Assembly: GCF_023511815.1 (NCBI RefSeq)
Contig: NZ_JAIMAV010000013.1
Location: 1-49,371 of the forward strand
Direction of reading: 5' to 3'
Origin: Alicyclobacillus sp.
GTDB taxonomy: Bacteria > Bacillota > Bacilli > Alicyclobacillales > Alicyclobacillaceae
DNA: 49,371 nucleotides
Part shown: in pieces, positions 17,936 to 26,782 of the stretch
Numbering within the stretch: position 1 is the stretch's first letter
How the letters are laid out: the number at the start of each line of letters is the position of its first letter
Program-made: the position numbers and the translations under genes
Notes under the pieces: generated by a model
What the model saw: only the letters and a program-made list of their open reading frames with translations
What the model was told of the DNA's origin: nothing
The model's database searches: none

Positions 17936-18949
17936 GTGGAGGAATGGTCCACCGCTTCTTTGTTGCAGCGGATCCTCGATGACGCCGTGGAAAACCGCTG
18001 TACGGATGTGCACATCTTCCCGGCCGGCGACGGAATTCGGGTGCAGATGCGCTGCGATGGGCGGCTGCATCCGTATCTTGATCTTCCGACGGAAGCCGCG
18101 AGCATCATTCGCAAGGTCAAGGCGCTGGCGCGCATGGATGTGGCGGAGACGCGCGTCCCGCAGGACGGTTCCTTTCATTGGGACACCCAGACGGCCGGTT
18201 GCGACGTCCGCGTCGCGACCCTGCCGACCGTCCGGGGGGAGACGGCGGTGCTCCGGCTCTTTCCGGGGCGGCGCACCTGTTGGCGCTTTGAGGATCTCGG
18301 CATGTCCCGGGAGCAGGCGGAGGCGGTCAGCCTTCTGTTGGAGGAAAAGCATGGTATGGTGCTGGTGGCGGGCGGGACCGGCGCGGGCAAGACGACGACG
18401 CTGTACACCATGATGTGGCATCTGTCCAATCTGGGCAAACGGGTGGTCAGCATCGAGGATCCGGTCGAGAGGACGATTGAGAACTGCCATCAGGTCGAGG
18501 TGCGGGAGCGGGCCGGCATCACGTTCGGTGCGGGGATCCGGGCGGTCCTGCGGCATGACCCGGACGTCATCATGGTCGGGGAGATCCGGGATGAGCCGAC
18601 GGCACAGGCGGCGGCCCGGGCCGCCCTCGGTGGTCATCTGGTGATCTCGACCACTCATGCCCGCGACTGGCTCGGCGCGGCCATCCGGCTGTGTGAGCTG
18701 GGCGTGTCGCGCTCGGTGGCGGGGGAGGTGTTGCGCGCCGTGATCGTGCAGGAGCTCGCGCCTGCGGCCCGTCTCGTGGACGTGGAGCGAACGGGAGACG
18801 GCGGGCCCTTCGGCCAGGAGGGGCGGGCGCAGTTTGCCATCCACCGGGTGACGGGGGAGGCGAGCGCCTGGATTGCTTCGGATCGCCCGTGGGCCGAGGT
18901 TCGACGGTGGATGGAGCGGCAGGCGCCCGCGCCGCGGCGGGAAGCGTGA
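17936..18949 (+). CDS. comGA: Competence pilus ATPase ComGA (GspE/PilB family)
   Basis: A 337-residue secretion ATPase. Walker A is GGTGAGKTTT (near residue 145), followed by the Asp box (VVSIEDPVE), Walker B (DPDVIMVGEIRD) and His box (STTHARDW). The N-terminal region is short, as in ComGA. It powers assembly of the competence pseudopilus for DNA binding and transport. GTG start follows GGAGGTGAGGAG. First gene of the comG operon. Confidence 0.95.
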   Translation: MEEWSTASLLQRILDDAVENRCTDVHIFPAGDGIRVQMRCDGRLHPYLDLPTEAASIIRKVKALARMDVAETRVPQDGSFHWDTQTAGCDVRVATLPTVRGETAVLRLFPGRRTCWRFEDLGMSREQAEAVSLLLEEKHGMVLVAGGTGAGKTTTLYTMMWHLSNLGKRVVSIEDPVERTIENCHQVEVRERAGITFGAGIRAVLRHDPDVIMVGEIRDEPTAQAAARAALGGHLVISTTHARDWLGAAIRLCELGVSRSVAGEVLRAVIVQELAPAARLVDVERTGDGGPFGQEGRAQFAIHRVTGEASAWIASDRPWAEVRRWMERQAPAPRREA

Positions 18950-18950
18950 G

Positions 18951-20060
18951 ATGGCGATGCGCTTTCAACGGTGGGTGCGGGTTGTTCGCATCCGATCCGG
19001 TGGCCGCTGGTGCGCGCGACTGCGCGCACGGCGCGAGACGGCGCGGGTGGTGCCGCGCCTGCCCGATGTGTTCGATCACTTCGCGGCGCTGTCGGATGCC
19101 GGGCTCCCCATCCGGCGTGCGCTGCGTGTGCTGCGCGCGGCGGCCCGTCCCGCACAGGCGCCCTATTTGGACGCGCTGGCCGAGGCATTGGACGCCGGCC
19201 AGCCCCTGGCCCGGGTGTGGGCGGGCCGCCTCCCGCCCCTGCTGACGGTGTTGATGGAAGCCGGGGAATCGACCGGACGGCTGGCCGACGTCCTTCGCGC
19301 CTGGAGCCGGCAGACGCGACGGCGGCGGGCGTGGCGCAACGAACTCGTCCGGGCCGCGGGGTATCCCGCCGGGCTTCTGGTGGCGGTGGGGCTTCTTAGC
19401 GCGTTCGTCCAGCTGCACCTGTTTCCGGTCTTGAACGGGCTCTTTGCTGGTCTCGGGTTCCAACCGCCCGCTTCGGTGGCCTGGGCCCGCCGGGCGGTGG
19501 TGTGGGTGCCCCTGGCCGGCTCCATGGGATTGGCGGCATCCGTCGGGATGGCGGGTGTCCTGTGGTGGCAGCGCTCGCGCCTGCCCGACAACCTGCGGCG
19601 GCGGGTTTCCGCGATGCCGGGGGCGGGTCTGATTCGGCTGTGGCGCACGTGCACGGTGAGTCAACTGTTGGCCCTACTCATCGGCGCCGGGATACCGCTG
19701 GCCGAGGCGCTGGCGGTGCTCGCCGGGCCCGGCGGCCCGCGTTGGCTGCGAAACACGGCGCGGGACATGCGATCGCGCGTGTTGGACGGAGAGAGGCTCT
19801 CGGACGCCCTGCGCGGTGAATGGGATCCGGTGTTCGACGAGTTTGTCACGATGGCGGAGGAGACGGGTGACCTCGCCCACGCGATGCGGCAGGTGGCAAC
19901 CTGGAGCGAGCGCCGGCTGAGCGCCCGGGTGGAGCGGATGCTGCGCGCTCTGTCGCCGGTGTTGATGAGCGTCATGGCGATGGTGGTGACGGCGGTGATG
20001 TGGTCCGTGTTCGTGCCGATGTACGACATCATGGACCAGGTGGCCACACGCCTGGTCTGA
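18951..20060 (+). CDS. comGB: Competence pilus membrane platform protein ComGB (GspF/PilC family)
   Basis: A 369-residue polytopic protein with two repeats of the T2SF domain (FDHFAALSDAGLPIRRALRV and QLLALLIGAGIPLAEAL) separated by the membrane helix near residues 140-165 and a second near 185-205, with a terminal helix at about 340-362. It forms the inner-membrane platform for ComGA. ATG 18951 lies directly after the comGA stop. Confidence 0.93.
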   Translation: MAMRFQRWVRVVRIRSGGRWCARLRARRETARVVPRLPDVFDHFAALSDAGLPIRRALRVLRAAARPAQAPYLDALAEALDAGQPLARVWAGRLPPLLTVLMEAGESTGRLADVLRAWSRQTRRRRAWRNELVRAAGYPAGLLVAVGLLSAFVQLHLFPVLNGLFAGLGFQPPASVAWARRAVVWVPLAGSMGLAASVGMAGVLWWQRSRLPDNLRRRVSAMPGAGLIRLWRTCTVSQLLALLIGAGIPLAEALAVLAGPGGPRWLRNTARDMRSRVLDGERLSDALRGEWDPVFDEFVTMAEETGDLAHAMRQVATWSERRLSARVERMLRALSPVLMSVMAMVVTAVMWSVFVPMYDIMDQVATRLV

Positions 20061-20095
20061 AGGCCCACGACATCCGTCAGGCGCGGGGGCGCCAT

Positions 20096-20120
20096 GGGCG
20101 GTCGGGCCCTCGGTCCGCCC
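20096..20120 (+). other. Hairpin in the comGB-comGC gap
   Basis: GGGCGG (20096-20101) pairs with CCGCCC (20115-20120) around a 13-base centre with internal GGGCCC. No T-run follows. Because comGC encodes the major pilin, such an element could protect the 3' mRNA segment or mark a processing site. Confidence 0.35.
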
Positions 20121-20168
20121 GTCCGTTTGAAACGAGGAGAGATCCATGCGCGGCAAGGGGGAATTGCG

Positions 20169-20549
20169 GTGGCAAGAATCCCAGGGAAGAAACCCGGTCC
20201 GCCCGGGTCCGCGGGCGGGTTCACGCTGTTGGAGATGGTGGTGGCGGTCTTCGTCCTCGCGATCATGATGAGCGTGGTCGCACCGCATGTGATGGGGGTG
20301 GGCAAACGGGCGGAGGCGGTGGCGTGCGAACAGAACCAGCGGGATATCCGCGCGGCGCTGGATGAATACAACCTCCTCTATCACCGCTATCCCACCGGGA
20401 ACACCGAGGAGCAGCTCCAGGCCCTGGTGGACGCGCAGTTGCTCGATTCCATCCCGCGGGAACCCGCGGGCGGGCACTACCAGCTCGACACCACGGGCAA
20501 TGCGGCGGTGGTGAACTGCGATGTGCACGGCGTCCTCGGCAACTCCTGA
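20169..20549 (+). CDS. comGC: Competence major pseudopilin ComGC
   Basis: A 126-residue prepilin starting at GTG 20169 (preceded by AAGGGGG). The peptidase site is GG|FTLLEMVVAVFVLAIMMSVV, with the mature protein having the ComGC-like CEQNQRDIRAALDEYNLLYHRYPTG segment and a Cys near the C-terminus (VVNCDVHG). It is the main subunit of the DNA-binding pseudopilus. The leader is 19 residues long with several prolines, longer than in classic type IV pilins. Confidence 0.94.
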   Translation: MARIPGKKPGPPGSAGGFTLLEMVVAVFVLAIMMSVVAPHVMGVGKRAEAVACEQNQRDIRAALDEYNLLYHRYPTGNTEEQLQALVDAQLLDSIPREPAGGHYQLDTTGNAAVVNCDVHGVLGNS

Positions 20550-20613
20550 TGCGAACCATGCGGCCACCGGATCGACGCCATCCGGACACCCCGGGCCGAA
20601 CCGTGAACACGCA

Positions 20614-21114
20614 GTGGCGCTGCCGGAATTGGAACCGGGGCGGCGGGGGCGCGCATCCGCTCAGCCGCGCATCCGGCGAGACCACGGGATGGCGTTGTTG
20701 GAGATGGTGCTGGCTCTGGCGGTCACCGCCGCCGCGCTGGCCATCGCCTGGCCGCGACTGGCCTTGGTGGTGGCGGATGCGCATCTGATCCACACGGGAG
20801 AGGACCTGGTGTGGCAGATGCGCATCGCCCAGGCGATGGCGGCGACGCGCACGAAGACCGCGGAGGTGGATCTCAACCGGTACGTCGGCATCTACCACGT
20901 CTATTGGGGGCCCAATCTGGTTCGTACGGGCCACTTCGATCCCGGCGTGACCTACCGAGACGGCTACCTCCAGATGCAGACCGGGCGCGTGTCGTACAAC
21001 CAGGCGGGGGACAGTCAGACGGCCGGGATCGTCCGTCTTCAGGCTGGCTCGCGGGCGCTCGACCTGCACCTGTACATGGGTTCAGGGCTGCAATGGCTGG
21101 AGGTGTCGCCGTGA
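20614..21114 (+). CDS. comGD: ComGD-like pseudopilin
   Basis: A minor pseudopilin by position and its N-terminal helix. The motif HG|MALLEMVLALAVTAAALAI carries Met instead of Phe at +1 but keeps Glu at +5. GTG 20614 gives a leader of about 25 residues; ATG 20689 lies at the cleavage site itself and would leave no leader, so it is unlikely. The mature domain is beta-rich. The gene symbol is by position in comG order; pairwise similarity among such pilins is low. Confidence 0.7.
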   Translation: MALPELEPGRRGRASAQPRIRRDHGMALLEMVLALAVTAAALAIAWPRLALVVADAHLIHTGEDLVWQMRIAQAMAATRTKTAEVDLNRYVGIYHVYWGPNLVRTGHFDPGVTYRDGYLQMQTGRVSYNQAGDSQTAGIVRLQAGSRALDLHLYMGSGLQWLEVSP

Positions 21115-21416
21115 CGCTCTGGGAGGTGGTGCTCACCGCGTGGTTTCTCGCCGTCTGCGGCACGGCCGTCTTCACCGGCATGTGGACGGCGCAGATGGCT
21201 GCCCAGAGGGCCGAGCACCGGATGGAGGCGGTGCAGCGGGTGGAGCAGGCGGCGGAGCGATGGCTGGCGGACGGCGGGGTTCTGGGGCCGGACGGCACGG
21301 AGGATGGCGTGGAGGTGAGTCCGGCGGATGACGGGATGGGGGTGTGGCTGGATTCGAGCGTGGCGGGAGAGGCGGTCCGAATCGAACTTCCGGGCGATGC
21401 TCGTCCACGCGCGTGA
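21111..21416 (+). CDS. comGE: ComGE-like pseudopilin
   Basis: A 101-residue protein with an N-terminal hydrophobic helix (TLWEVVLTAWFLAVCGTAVFTG) directly after the start. It has a Glu (position 5) like pilins but lacks a canonical Gly-Phe leader. It overlaps the previous stop (GTGA). A short acidic C-terminal domain follows. Assignment to ComGE is by order. Confidence 0.6.
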   Translation: MTLWEVVLTAWFLAVCGTAVFTGMWTAQMAAQRAEHRMEAVQRVEQAAERWLADGGVLGPDGTEDGVEVSPADDGMGVWLDSSVAGEAVRIELPGDARPRA

Positions 21417-21969
21417 CCGATTCTCGCGTAAAAAGGACGGGGATGAGCCGGGGTGGCTCGAAAGGGCCGGAGATGCCGGGGTCGAGCGTGACCTTGACGG
21501 CCGTGACGGGTCGAGGCCGACTCGGCCTGCTGTGTCCGACGGCGGGTTCACCCTGATGGAGTCGGTCATCTCCCTCATTGCATCGGTGGCGCTGGCCTCC
21601 GGTCTGTTGCATCTGTGGTGGATCGGCCTGCACGGCGTCCGTGCGGCGCAGGCGCGCATCGAGGCCGACGCCGAATGGTGGAACGCGTGGCGGTCGGTGT
21701 CCGCGGATATCCACGGGGCGACGGAGGTCCAGTCGGGACCTGGCACCATGACGTTGACCACCGCGGACGGGCGCGTGTACCGTTATTCGGTCAACGCCCA
21801 GGGCCAGTGGGTGCGAACCGCCTTGAGCGGGGGAACGAGCGTGTTGGCCGTCGCGGTGGCATCCGTCAGCTGCGAACCGGATGCCTCCGGGGTCAAGATT
21901 CGGGTGGTGTACCGGGACGGGGTGGTGCGGCAGGGTTATGCGGTCACGCTGAAGGGGGCGGGGCTGTGA
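21397..21969 (+). CDS. comGF: ComGF-like pseudopilin
   Basis: A prepilin with GG|FTLMESVISLIASVALASG. If it starts at ATG 21397 the leader is about 50 residues, very long and Arg/Asp-rich. A GTG at 21532 would give a five-residue leader (SDGG) but has a poor ribosome binding site. The mature region contains NAWRSVSADIHGATEVQSGPG and beta strands as in minor pilins of the ComGF class. Confidence 0.65.
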   Translation: MLVHARDRFSRKKDGDEPGWLERAGDAGVERDLDGRDGSRPTRPAVSDGGFTLMESVISLIASVALASGLLHLWWIGLHGVRAAQARIEADAEWWNAWRSVSADIHGATEVQSGPGTMTLTTADGRVYRYSVNAQGQWVRTALSGGTSVLAVAVASVSCEPDASGVKIRVVYRDGVVRQGYAVTLKGAGL

Positions 21970-22379
21970 AGCGTACGGGCAGACAGGCGATCCACAGGAC
22001 GTTGTCGCGGGATGCGGGGTTCATCCTGCCGTTCGCCATGGCCGTCGTGACGGCGGCGGCCCTGGCGTGCGCCACGCTGCTCGAGGTTGGCATCGGTGCC
22101 CTGACGGTCGCCGCGCTGCGGGCGGAACGGGCGCAGGCGTATTGGTTGGCGCGCGGGCAGGCGCTCGCCCTGATCCGTCAGATGGCACGGGGTGAGACCC
22201 CCACGCCCACCTCCGACGTGGTATACTCCATAGGCAAGGTCCACGCGGTGGTCGGCGGGGGAAGCCCCTCGGTGATTCGGGTGACGGCCGACACGGGTCA
22301 GGCCTCGGTCACGGTCAGCGCCACGTGGGACGCGGCGGCGAAGCGGGTGACCGCCTGGTCGGACGCCGACACGAATTGA
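21966..22379 (+). CDS. comGG: ComGG-like protein
   Basis: A 137-residue protein with one N-terminal hydrophobic helix (AGFILPFAMAVVTAAALACATLL) that resembles the non-canonical ComGG/PilX N-terminus (no Glu at +5), then an Ala-rich helix and a small beta domain. GTG start overlaps the previous stop. The last comG gene in the operon; no terminator follows before aroK. Confidence 0.6.
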   Translation: MKRTGRQAIHRTLSRDAGFILPFAMAVVTAAALACATLLEVGIGALTVAALRAERAQAYWLARGQALALIRQMARGETPTPTSDVVYSIGKVHAVVGGGSPSVIRVTADTGQASVTVSATWDAAAKRVTAWSDADTN

Positions 22380-22407
22380 CCCGGCCATCCGGGGACGGGA
22401 ACGGGGG

Positions 22408-22956
22408 ATGGTCGTGAATCGGATCGCCCTGGTGGGGATGATGGGCAGCGGGAAGACGACCGTCGGCCGGGTGTTGGCGGAGCATCTGAACCTGCCCTTC
22501 GTGGATTTGGATGCCTTCATCGAAACGCGGGCCGGGCGGCCCATCCCGCAGCTGTTCGCGGAAAAGGGGGAGGCAGGGTTCCGCGCCTGGGAAGAGCGGG
22601 CCCTGCGACGGATCACACAGGCCTGTGCCGGGGTGGTTCTCGCCACCGGCGGCGGGGTCGTGGTCACCGAAGGGTGCAGACAGATCCTCTCGTCCCGGTG
22701 GTGCACGGTTTGGCTCGACGCCCGGGTTGAAACACTGGTGGAACGGCTCCGGGACGAGGCGGATCACCGTCCGATGTTGGCGACCTCCGAGTCGTTGGCC
22801 GAGCGCGTCGCCGCGCTGTCGGAGGCACGCGCCGCCTGGTACGGCGCGGTGGCGCGGCGGCGGGTGGCCGTGGATGGTCGTTCCGCCCTGTCCATCGCAC
22901 ACGAGATCGCAGCGTGGATGGAGACCGAGGGATGCCGGGCGGACGCGGGGAGGTGA
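22408..22956 (+). CDS. aroK: Shikimate kinase
   Basis: A 182-residue kinase with the P-loop GMMGSGKTTVG (residues 10-20), the shikimate-binding FVDLDAFIE and FRAWEERAL segments, and the TGGGVVV motif. It phosphorylates shikimate in the aromatic amino acid pathway. In Bacilli it often lies after comG. ATG 22408. Confidence 0.97.
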   Translation: MVVNRIALVGMMGSGKTTVGRVLAEHLNLPFVDLDAFIETRAGRPIPQLFAEKGEAGFRAWEERALRRITQACAGVVLATGGGVVVTEGCRQILSSRWCTVWLDARVETLVERLRDEADHRPMLATSESLAERVAALSEARAAWYGAVARRRVAVDGRSALSIAHEIAAWMETEGCRADAGR

Positions 22957-22962
22957 TGCCCG

Positions 22963-23883
22963 ATGCAGCACATCCAACAGATCCTGCCGAAGGCGTGGGG
23001 AAAGCCTGACGACGCGTACGACGCCGCGTTTTTCCGCGACGCCATCCCGGAACTGGCGGAGTGGCGGGTGCCGGACGACGTGATCCTGCGCCACCGGGCG
23101 CTGCTGCTCGATTTCATCCGGCAACGCCAGATCTGCGCGGCCTGCGCCGGCTACGAGCGGTGCGGCAAGGAAGGTGACCTGAAAGGTTTCACGGAGTCGC
23201 TGGAGCGGTACGGCCCGCAGCTGAGCGTGCGGGTTCAGCGGTGCGGCCCCTACCTGGAGCATCTGGTTCGGCGCCGCGTGGAGCGCTGGGCGTCCATCTC
23301 GGGGAGTCTGCCCCAGGACCGGGCGTACCGGCTGGACAACTTCCCCGCGGAACAGCGGCGAAAGTACCCGCGCCTGTGGGCGTTCGCCCAGACATTCGCG
23401 GAGACGTACGAACCGGGCCAGCCGGCCGACGGGCTGTACATCTTCGGCCCGCCGGGCGTCGGCAAGACTCACCTGATGCTGGCCGTGTTCAATCGTTTGC
23501 AGGAGCGAGGGGTCCCGTGTCTCGTGGTTCGGTCGGATTCCATTTTCGACCGCATGCGCCACATCATCGCGGACAACGGGGATCTGGAACCTCTCCTGGA
23601 GGCGTACGCGACCGCTCCGGTGCTCGGGATTGACGAGTTCGCGCAGGAGCGGGCCAATGAATTCACGCTGGAAAAGCTGTTCCGCGTGATCAACCACCGG
23701 TTTCACAGCCGGTTGCCGACATGGTTCACTAGCAACTACGCCCCGCCGCAGATCTACCGCAGGCAGGGCCAGGATCTGCACGACAGCGTCAGCCCGCTGC
23801 GAAGCCGCATCCTCCAAATGGCGAAATTGGCTCGCATGGACGGCGAGGACGCGCGCCAGCGGGGGTTGCAGTCGCTCACCTGA
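22963..23883 (+). CDS. DnaI-like ATPase (helicase-loader family)
   Basis: A 306-residue AAA+ protein. The N-terminal region has a zinc-finger-like set ICAACAGYERC (Cys near 58, 61, 66) plus VQRCGP (near 92), resembling the domain of DnaI that holds the helicase. The ATPase part has Walker A (FGPPGVGKTHLML, near 158-170), Walker B (LGIDEFAQERA) and the sensor-1 region WFTSNYAPPQIYR. DnaI normally loads DnaC (replicative helicase) at origin or restart sites. Its location beside comG and aroK is unusual for dnaI. The 3' end overlaps the convergent yqhG by 8 bases. Confidence 0.75.
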   Translation: MQHIQQILPKAWGKPDDAYDAAFFRDAIPELAEWRVPDDVILRHRALLLDFIRQRQICAACAGYERCGKEGDLKGFTESLERYGPQLSVRVQRCGPYLEHLVRRRVERWASISGSLPQDRAYRLDNFPAEQRRKYPRLWAFAQTFAETYEPGQPADGLYIFGPPGVGKTHLMLAVFNRLQERGVPCLVVRSDSIFDRMRHIIADNGDLEPLLEAYATAPVLGIDEFAQERANEFTLEKLFRVINHRFHSRLPTWFTSNYAPPQIYRRQGQDLHDSVSPLRSRILQMAKLARMDGEDARQRGLQSLT

Positions 23884-24892
23884 GACGATCCGCCGCCGCG
23901 GCGGGAGCACCGCCGGCCCGGGGGGAATCCTGGGGGCGCTCGGCCAGAACCACCAACGCCATCTGGCGCAACTCGACCTCGATTCGGGGCCGCATGCGCG
24001 CCTCCAACTCCTGCTCTTTGCGCGCTTGCTCCGCGGCCACCAGGTCGTGTTCCTCCTCCGCGACGTCCGGCAGGATGCTCCGGTAGTAGGTCCGCACCTG
24101 GGCCAATTCGGACTGCCAGCGCATCGTCGCGTCGTTCGCCCAGTCGTGCGGACGGCGATCGAGGCGCCGCTCGACGTGCTCCACGGCACGGCGGAGCGCC
24201 GCCTCGAGGGAGATTGCGGCGGATGACAGGATGTCGCCGGGATTGGGCAGGACGGTCATTTCAATGCGCTCGAGCATGTGGAGGAACCGCTCGATCACCT
24301 GTCCTGTCCTCAGGCAGACCCCCACGGACCAAAACTCCTGTTCCGTCATGTCGCATCGGAACGAGACCAGGAGGTTGAGCATCAGCCAGGGGACGCGCAC
24401 CGCGTCCTCCGCCATGCGCCGCGGCATCACACAGGCGAACCGGCCGCGCCGGTCCAGCGACTGGTAGATCTTGTCGAGCCGAAAGCAGCCGAGATGGATC
24501 CGTTCGGCGACCGGCGCGCGAAAAAAGCGGCGTTGCAGGTCGGTCAGGCCGCGCCGTTCCGCCTCCCGCAGGGCCTCCTCCCGCAGGCGCGGATTCTCCC
24601 GTTCCGCCGCCGCGTCGTCGAAGGCCAGCCGCAGAATGGTGGGCGGCACCTCCTGACCGGTCTTCTCGACCCACATCCAGTAGTAGGGGCGGTCGGTCAG
24701 CTCCTTGTCCACGTCCCGCGGGAGTTGGTATTCCCTGTATCCGGGGGAGCGGTGGACGATGGGAGCGCCGACGGCGGTGAAATAGCGGTCGCAGAATTCC
24801 AAGCGTTCCGCCGCGCTGCGAAGTGGAAGCGCATCGGCCGGAAGGGCGGAGGGCGCAGGCGGTGTTGTCAGCGGCCGGGGGGTTGTTGGCAC
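23876..24892 (-). CDS. yqhG: YqhG family protein
   Basis: A 338-residue protein of unknown function, the usual partner of the SNF2 protein YqhH in Bacilli. Visible signatures are ERLEFCDRYFTAVGAP, YREYQLPRDVDKELTDRPYYW near the N-terminus, and a long charged helical tail (about 265-315). No catalytic motif seen. GTG 24892 follows GGGAGGTG and lies within the end of yqhH (translational coupling). Convergent with the DnaI-like gene. Confidence 0.85.
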   Translation of the reverse strand: MPTTPRPLTTPPAPSALPADALPLRSAAERLEFCDRYFTAVGAPIVHRSPGYREYQLPRDVDKELTDRPYYWMWVEKTGQEVPPTILRLAFDDAAAERENPRLREEALREAERRGLTDLQRRFFRAPVAERIHLGCFRLDKIYQSLDRRGRFACVMPRRMAEDAVRVPWLMLNLLVSFRCDMTEQEFWSVGVCLRTGQVIERFLHMLERIEMTVLPNPGDILSSAAISLEAALRRAVEHVERRLDRRPHDWANDATMRWQSELAQVRTYYRSILPDVAEEEHDLVAAEQARKEQELEARMRPRIEVELRQMALVVLAERPQDSPRAGGAPAAAADRLR

Positions 24893-26610
24893 GTCGCTTC
24901 ACCTCCCGCTGGGCGGCGCAACAGGGCGTCCCCGTATTCGTGCAAGCGCTTTCTCAATTCGTCGTCATCGGCGCTGGTCATGGCGAGGTTCAGGACATCC
25001 TCCTCGAATCGGCGCAGCCGTGCCGGATCCCCAAGGATGTAGTCCAACTCGCCGATGACCATCTCGAACATGCGAATTTTCTCCTGCAGCAGCTCGACGA
25101 TGTGCGCCTCGATGGTGTTGCGCGTGGACAGATTGTAGACATGCACCTCCCGCCGTTGCCCCAGGCGGTGGATTCGCCCGATGCGCTGCTCCAGTTTCAT
25201 CGGGTTCCACGGGAGATCGAAATTGATCATGTGATGGCAGAACTGCAGATTGATCCCCTCGCCGCCCGATTCGGTCGCGACGAGCACCCGGGCGCGGTTG
25301 GCGAACAGGTCCTTCATCCAATCCTTCTTCCCGCGCCGGAATCCTCCGCGAAACGGGACGGCCGGGATCCGGCGTTTGCTGAGCACGTACATCAGGTAGT
25401 CCTGCGTCGCCCGGTACTCCGTGAACACGATGCACTTATCTGGGATCTCGTCGAGCAGCCGCAGGACCGTCTCCACCTTGGTGCACACCTCAATCTGCTG
25501 CGCCAGGCGCATCAGCTGGGCGATCTCTTCCCGGACCTCCTCCCGCCGCGCGCGCTTGAGCATTTTCTCGAGGGTGAGCAGCGCGGCGTACGGGGAAGAG
25601 CAGATCTCCCGCTGGAGGGTGATGAGCGGCAGGATGGATCCCCGGCGTGCGACCCGCTCCTCGTACTGGCCGCGCAAAAAGCGCTGAACCTGTTCGTACA
25701 ATCGCCGTTCTGCGGGACTCAGGTCGAGCGGGACGACGTGGACGTGCCGGTCGGGGAGGGTGGTCGCCCCGTCCCGCCGGCGGTTGCGGATCATGACGTC
25801 GGCCAGCTGCGCCCGCAGCGCCGCCGGGTTCTTCGGCGTGCGCGCGGTGACAGTGTGCTCCTGCACAAACTGCCCGCGATTGCCCAGACGGCCCGGCTGC
25901 AGCAGCGTGATCAAGGTGTGCAGCTCGGCCAGGTTGTTCTGCATGGGTGTGGCGGTCAACAGCAGCATGTACTTGTTCGGGATCTGGTTGACCATCTGCC
26001 AGTTCTTCGTCCGGCTGTTCTTCAGCTTGTGCGCCTCGTCCACCACGACCATGTCCCATGGGATGCTGAGCACCGCCGACCGGTGCGGTTCCCGCTTGGC
26101 GGTGTCGAGGGAAGCGACGATCACGTCGTAGTACCCCCAGTTGGACTCATGCCGTTGCGCGTACGCTCGGATGTTGAACTTCTCATTCAACTCGCGCGTC
26201 CACTGCAGCACCAGGGAAGCCGGGACCAGGATCAGGATCTTTCTCGCCAGGCCGCGCAACAGGTACTCCTTCATCACCAGGCCCGCTTCGATGGTCTTGC
26301 CAAGTCCCACCTCGTCGGCGAGGATGGCGCGGCCGTGCATCTCGCGGATCACCTGCTTCGCGGTCTCAATCTGGTGCGGCAGCGGGGTGAAGCCCACGAC
26401 GTGTTCGAGCGCCAACAGCTCGTCGAAATCCGGGGCCAGGCGCGCCCGCACCGCGGTGGCCGCCAGCCGGAACAGTTCCCAGGCGCTCGTCTGGTTGCGC
26501 GCCGGTTCGGTTTCTAGGTATGCTGTAAACGCGTGAAGCGAGTCGAGGCCTGTCCAGTAGATTGGAGGCGTCGTGGCGGCCAGCCTCGGGTCCGCGAGCG
26601 GTCTTGTCAC
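24868..26610 (-). CDS. yqhH: SNF2-family DNA-dependent ATPase YqhH
   Basis: An approximately 580-residue two-lobe helicase-like ATPase. Motifs: LADEVGLGKTIEAG (about 98-112), VVVDEAHKLKN (about 188-199), LLLTATPMQNN, ESGGEGINLQ and QRIGRIHRLGQRR. It belongs to the bacterial RapA/YqhH group but lacks the N-terminal RapA domain. GTG 26610 (six bases after GGAGGG) is preferred; ATG 26616 touches its site and 26664 is farther out. It is divergent from gcvT as in Bacillus subtilis. Biological role unknown; with YqhG it forms a conserved pair. Confidence 0.92.
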   Translation of the reverse strand: MTRPLADPRLAATTPPIYWTGLDSLHAFTAYLETEPARNQTSAWELFRLAATAVRARLAPDFDELLALEHVVGFTPLPHQIETAKQVIREMHGRAILADEVGLGKTIEAGLVMKEYLLRGLARKILILVPASLVLQWTRELNEKFNIRAYAQRHESNWGYYDVIVASLDTAKREPHRSAVLSIPWDMVVVDEAHKLKNSRTKNWQMVNQIPNKYMLLLTATPMQNNLAELHTLITLLQPGRLGNRGQFVQEHTVTARTPKNPAALRAQLADVMIRNRRRDGATTLPDRHVHVVPLDLSPAERRLYEQVQRFLRGQYEERVARRGSILPLITLQREICSSPYAALLTLEKMLKRARREEVREEIAQLMRLAQQIEVCTKVETVLRLLDEIPDKCIVFTEYRATQDYLMYVLSKRRIPAVPFRGGFRRGKKDWMKDLFANRARVLVATESGGEGINLQFCHHMINFDLPWNPMKLEQRIGRIHRLGQRREVHVYNLSTRNTIEAHIVELLQEKIRMFEMVIGELDYILGDPARLRRFEEDVLNLAMTSADDDELRKRLHEYGDALLRRPAGGEATCQQPPGR

Positions 26611-26782
26611 CGGCATCCCTCCATTGCGCAGGACCGTCTGTCTCGTTTGCGGCGCTCGTTCCACGGCGAGGGCTCAACCCTCTCGGACGCGGCGCCGGGT
26701 ACGTCCTAGTATGAGATGTTTTTTCGTTTTTCTTACACAGGCGTGCATCAGCACGGCCGGCGGATGGGAAGGAGGGTTTCGG

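Noticed and set aside
24823-26517. Long forward-strand open frame opposite the SNF2 gene
   Set aside because: The reverse strand has all SNF2 motifs in order with proper ribosome binding sites; the forward product is low-complexity with no known motif.
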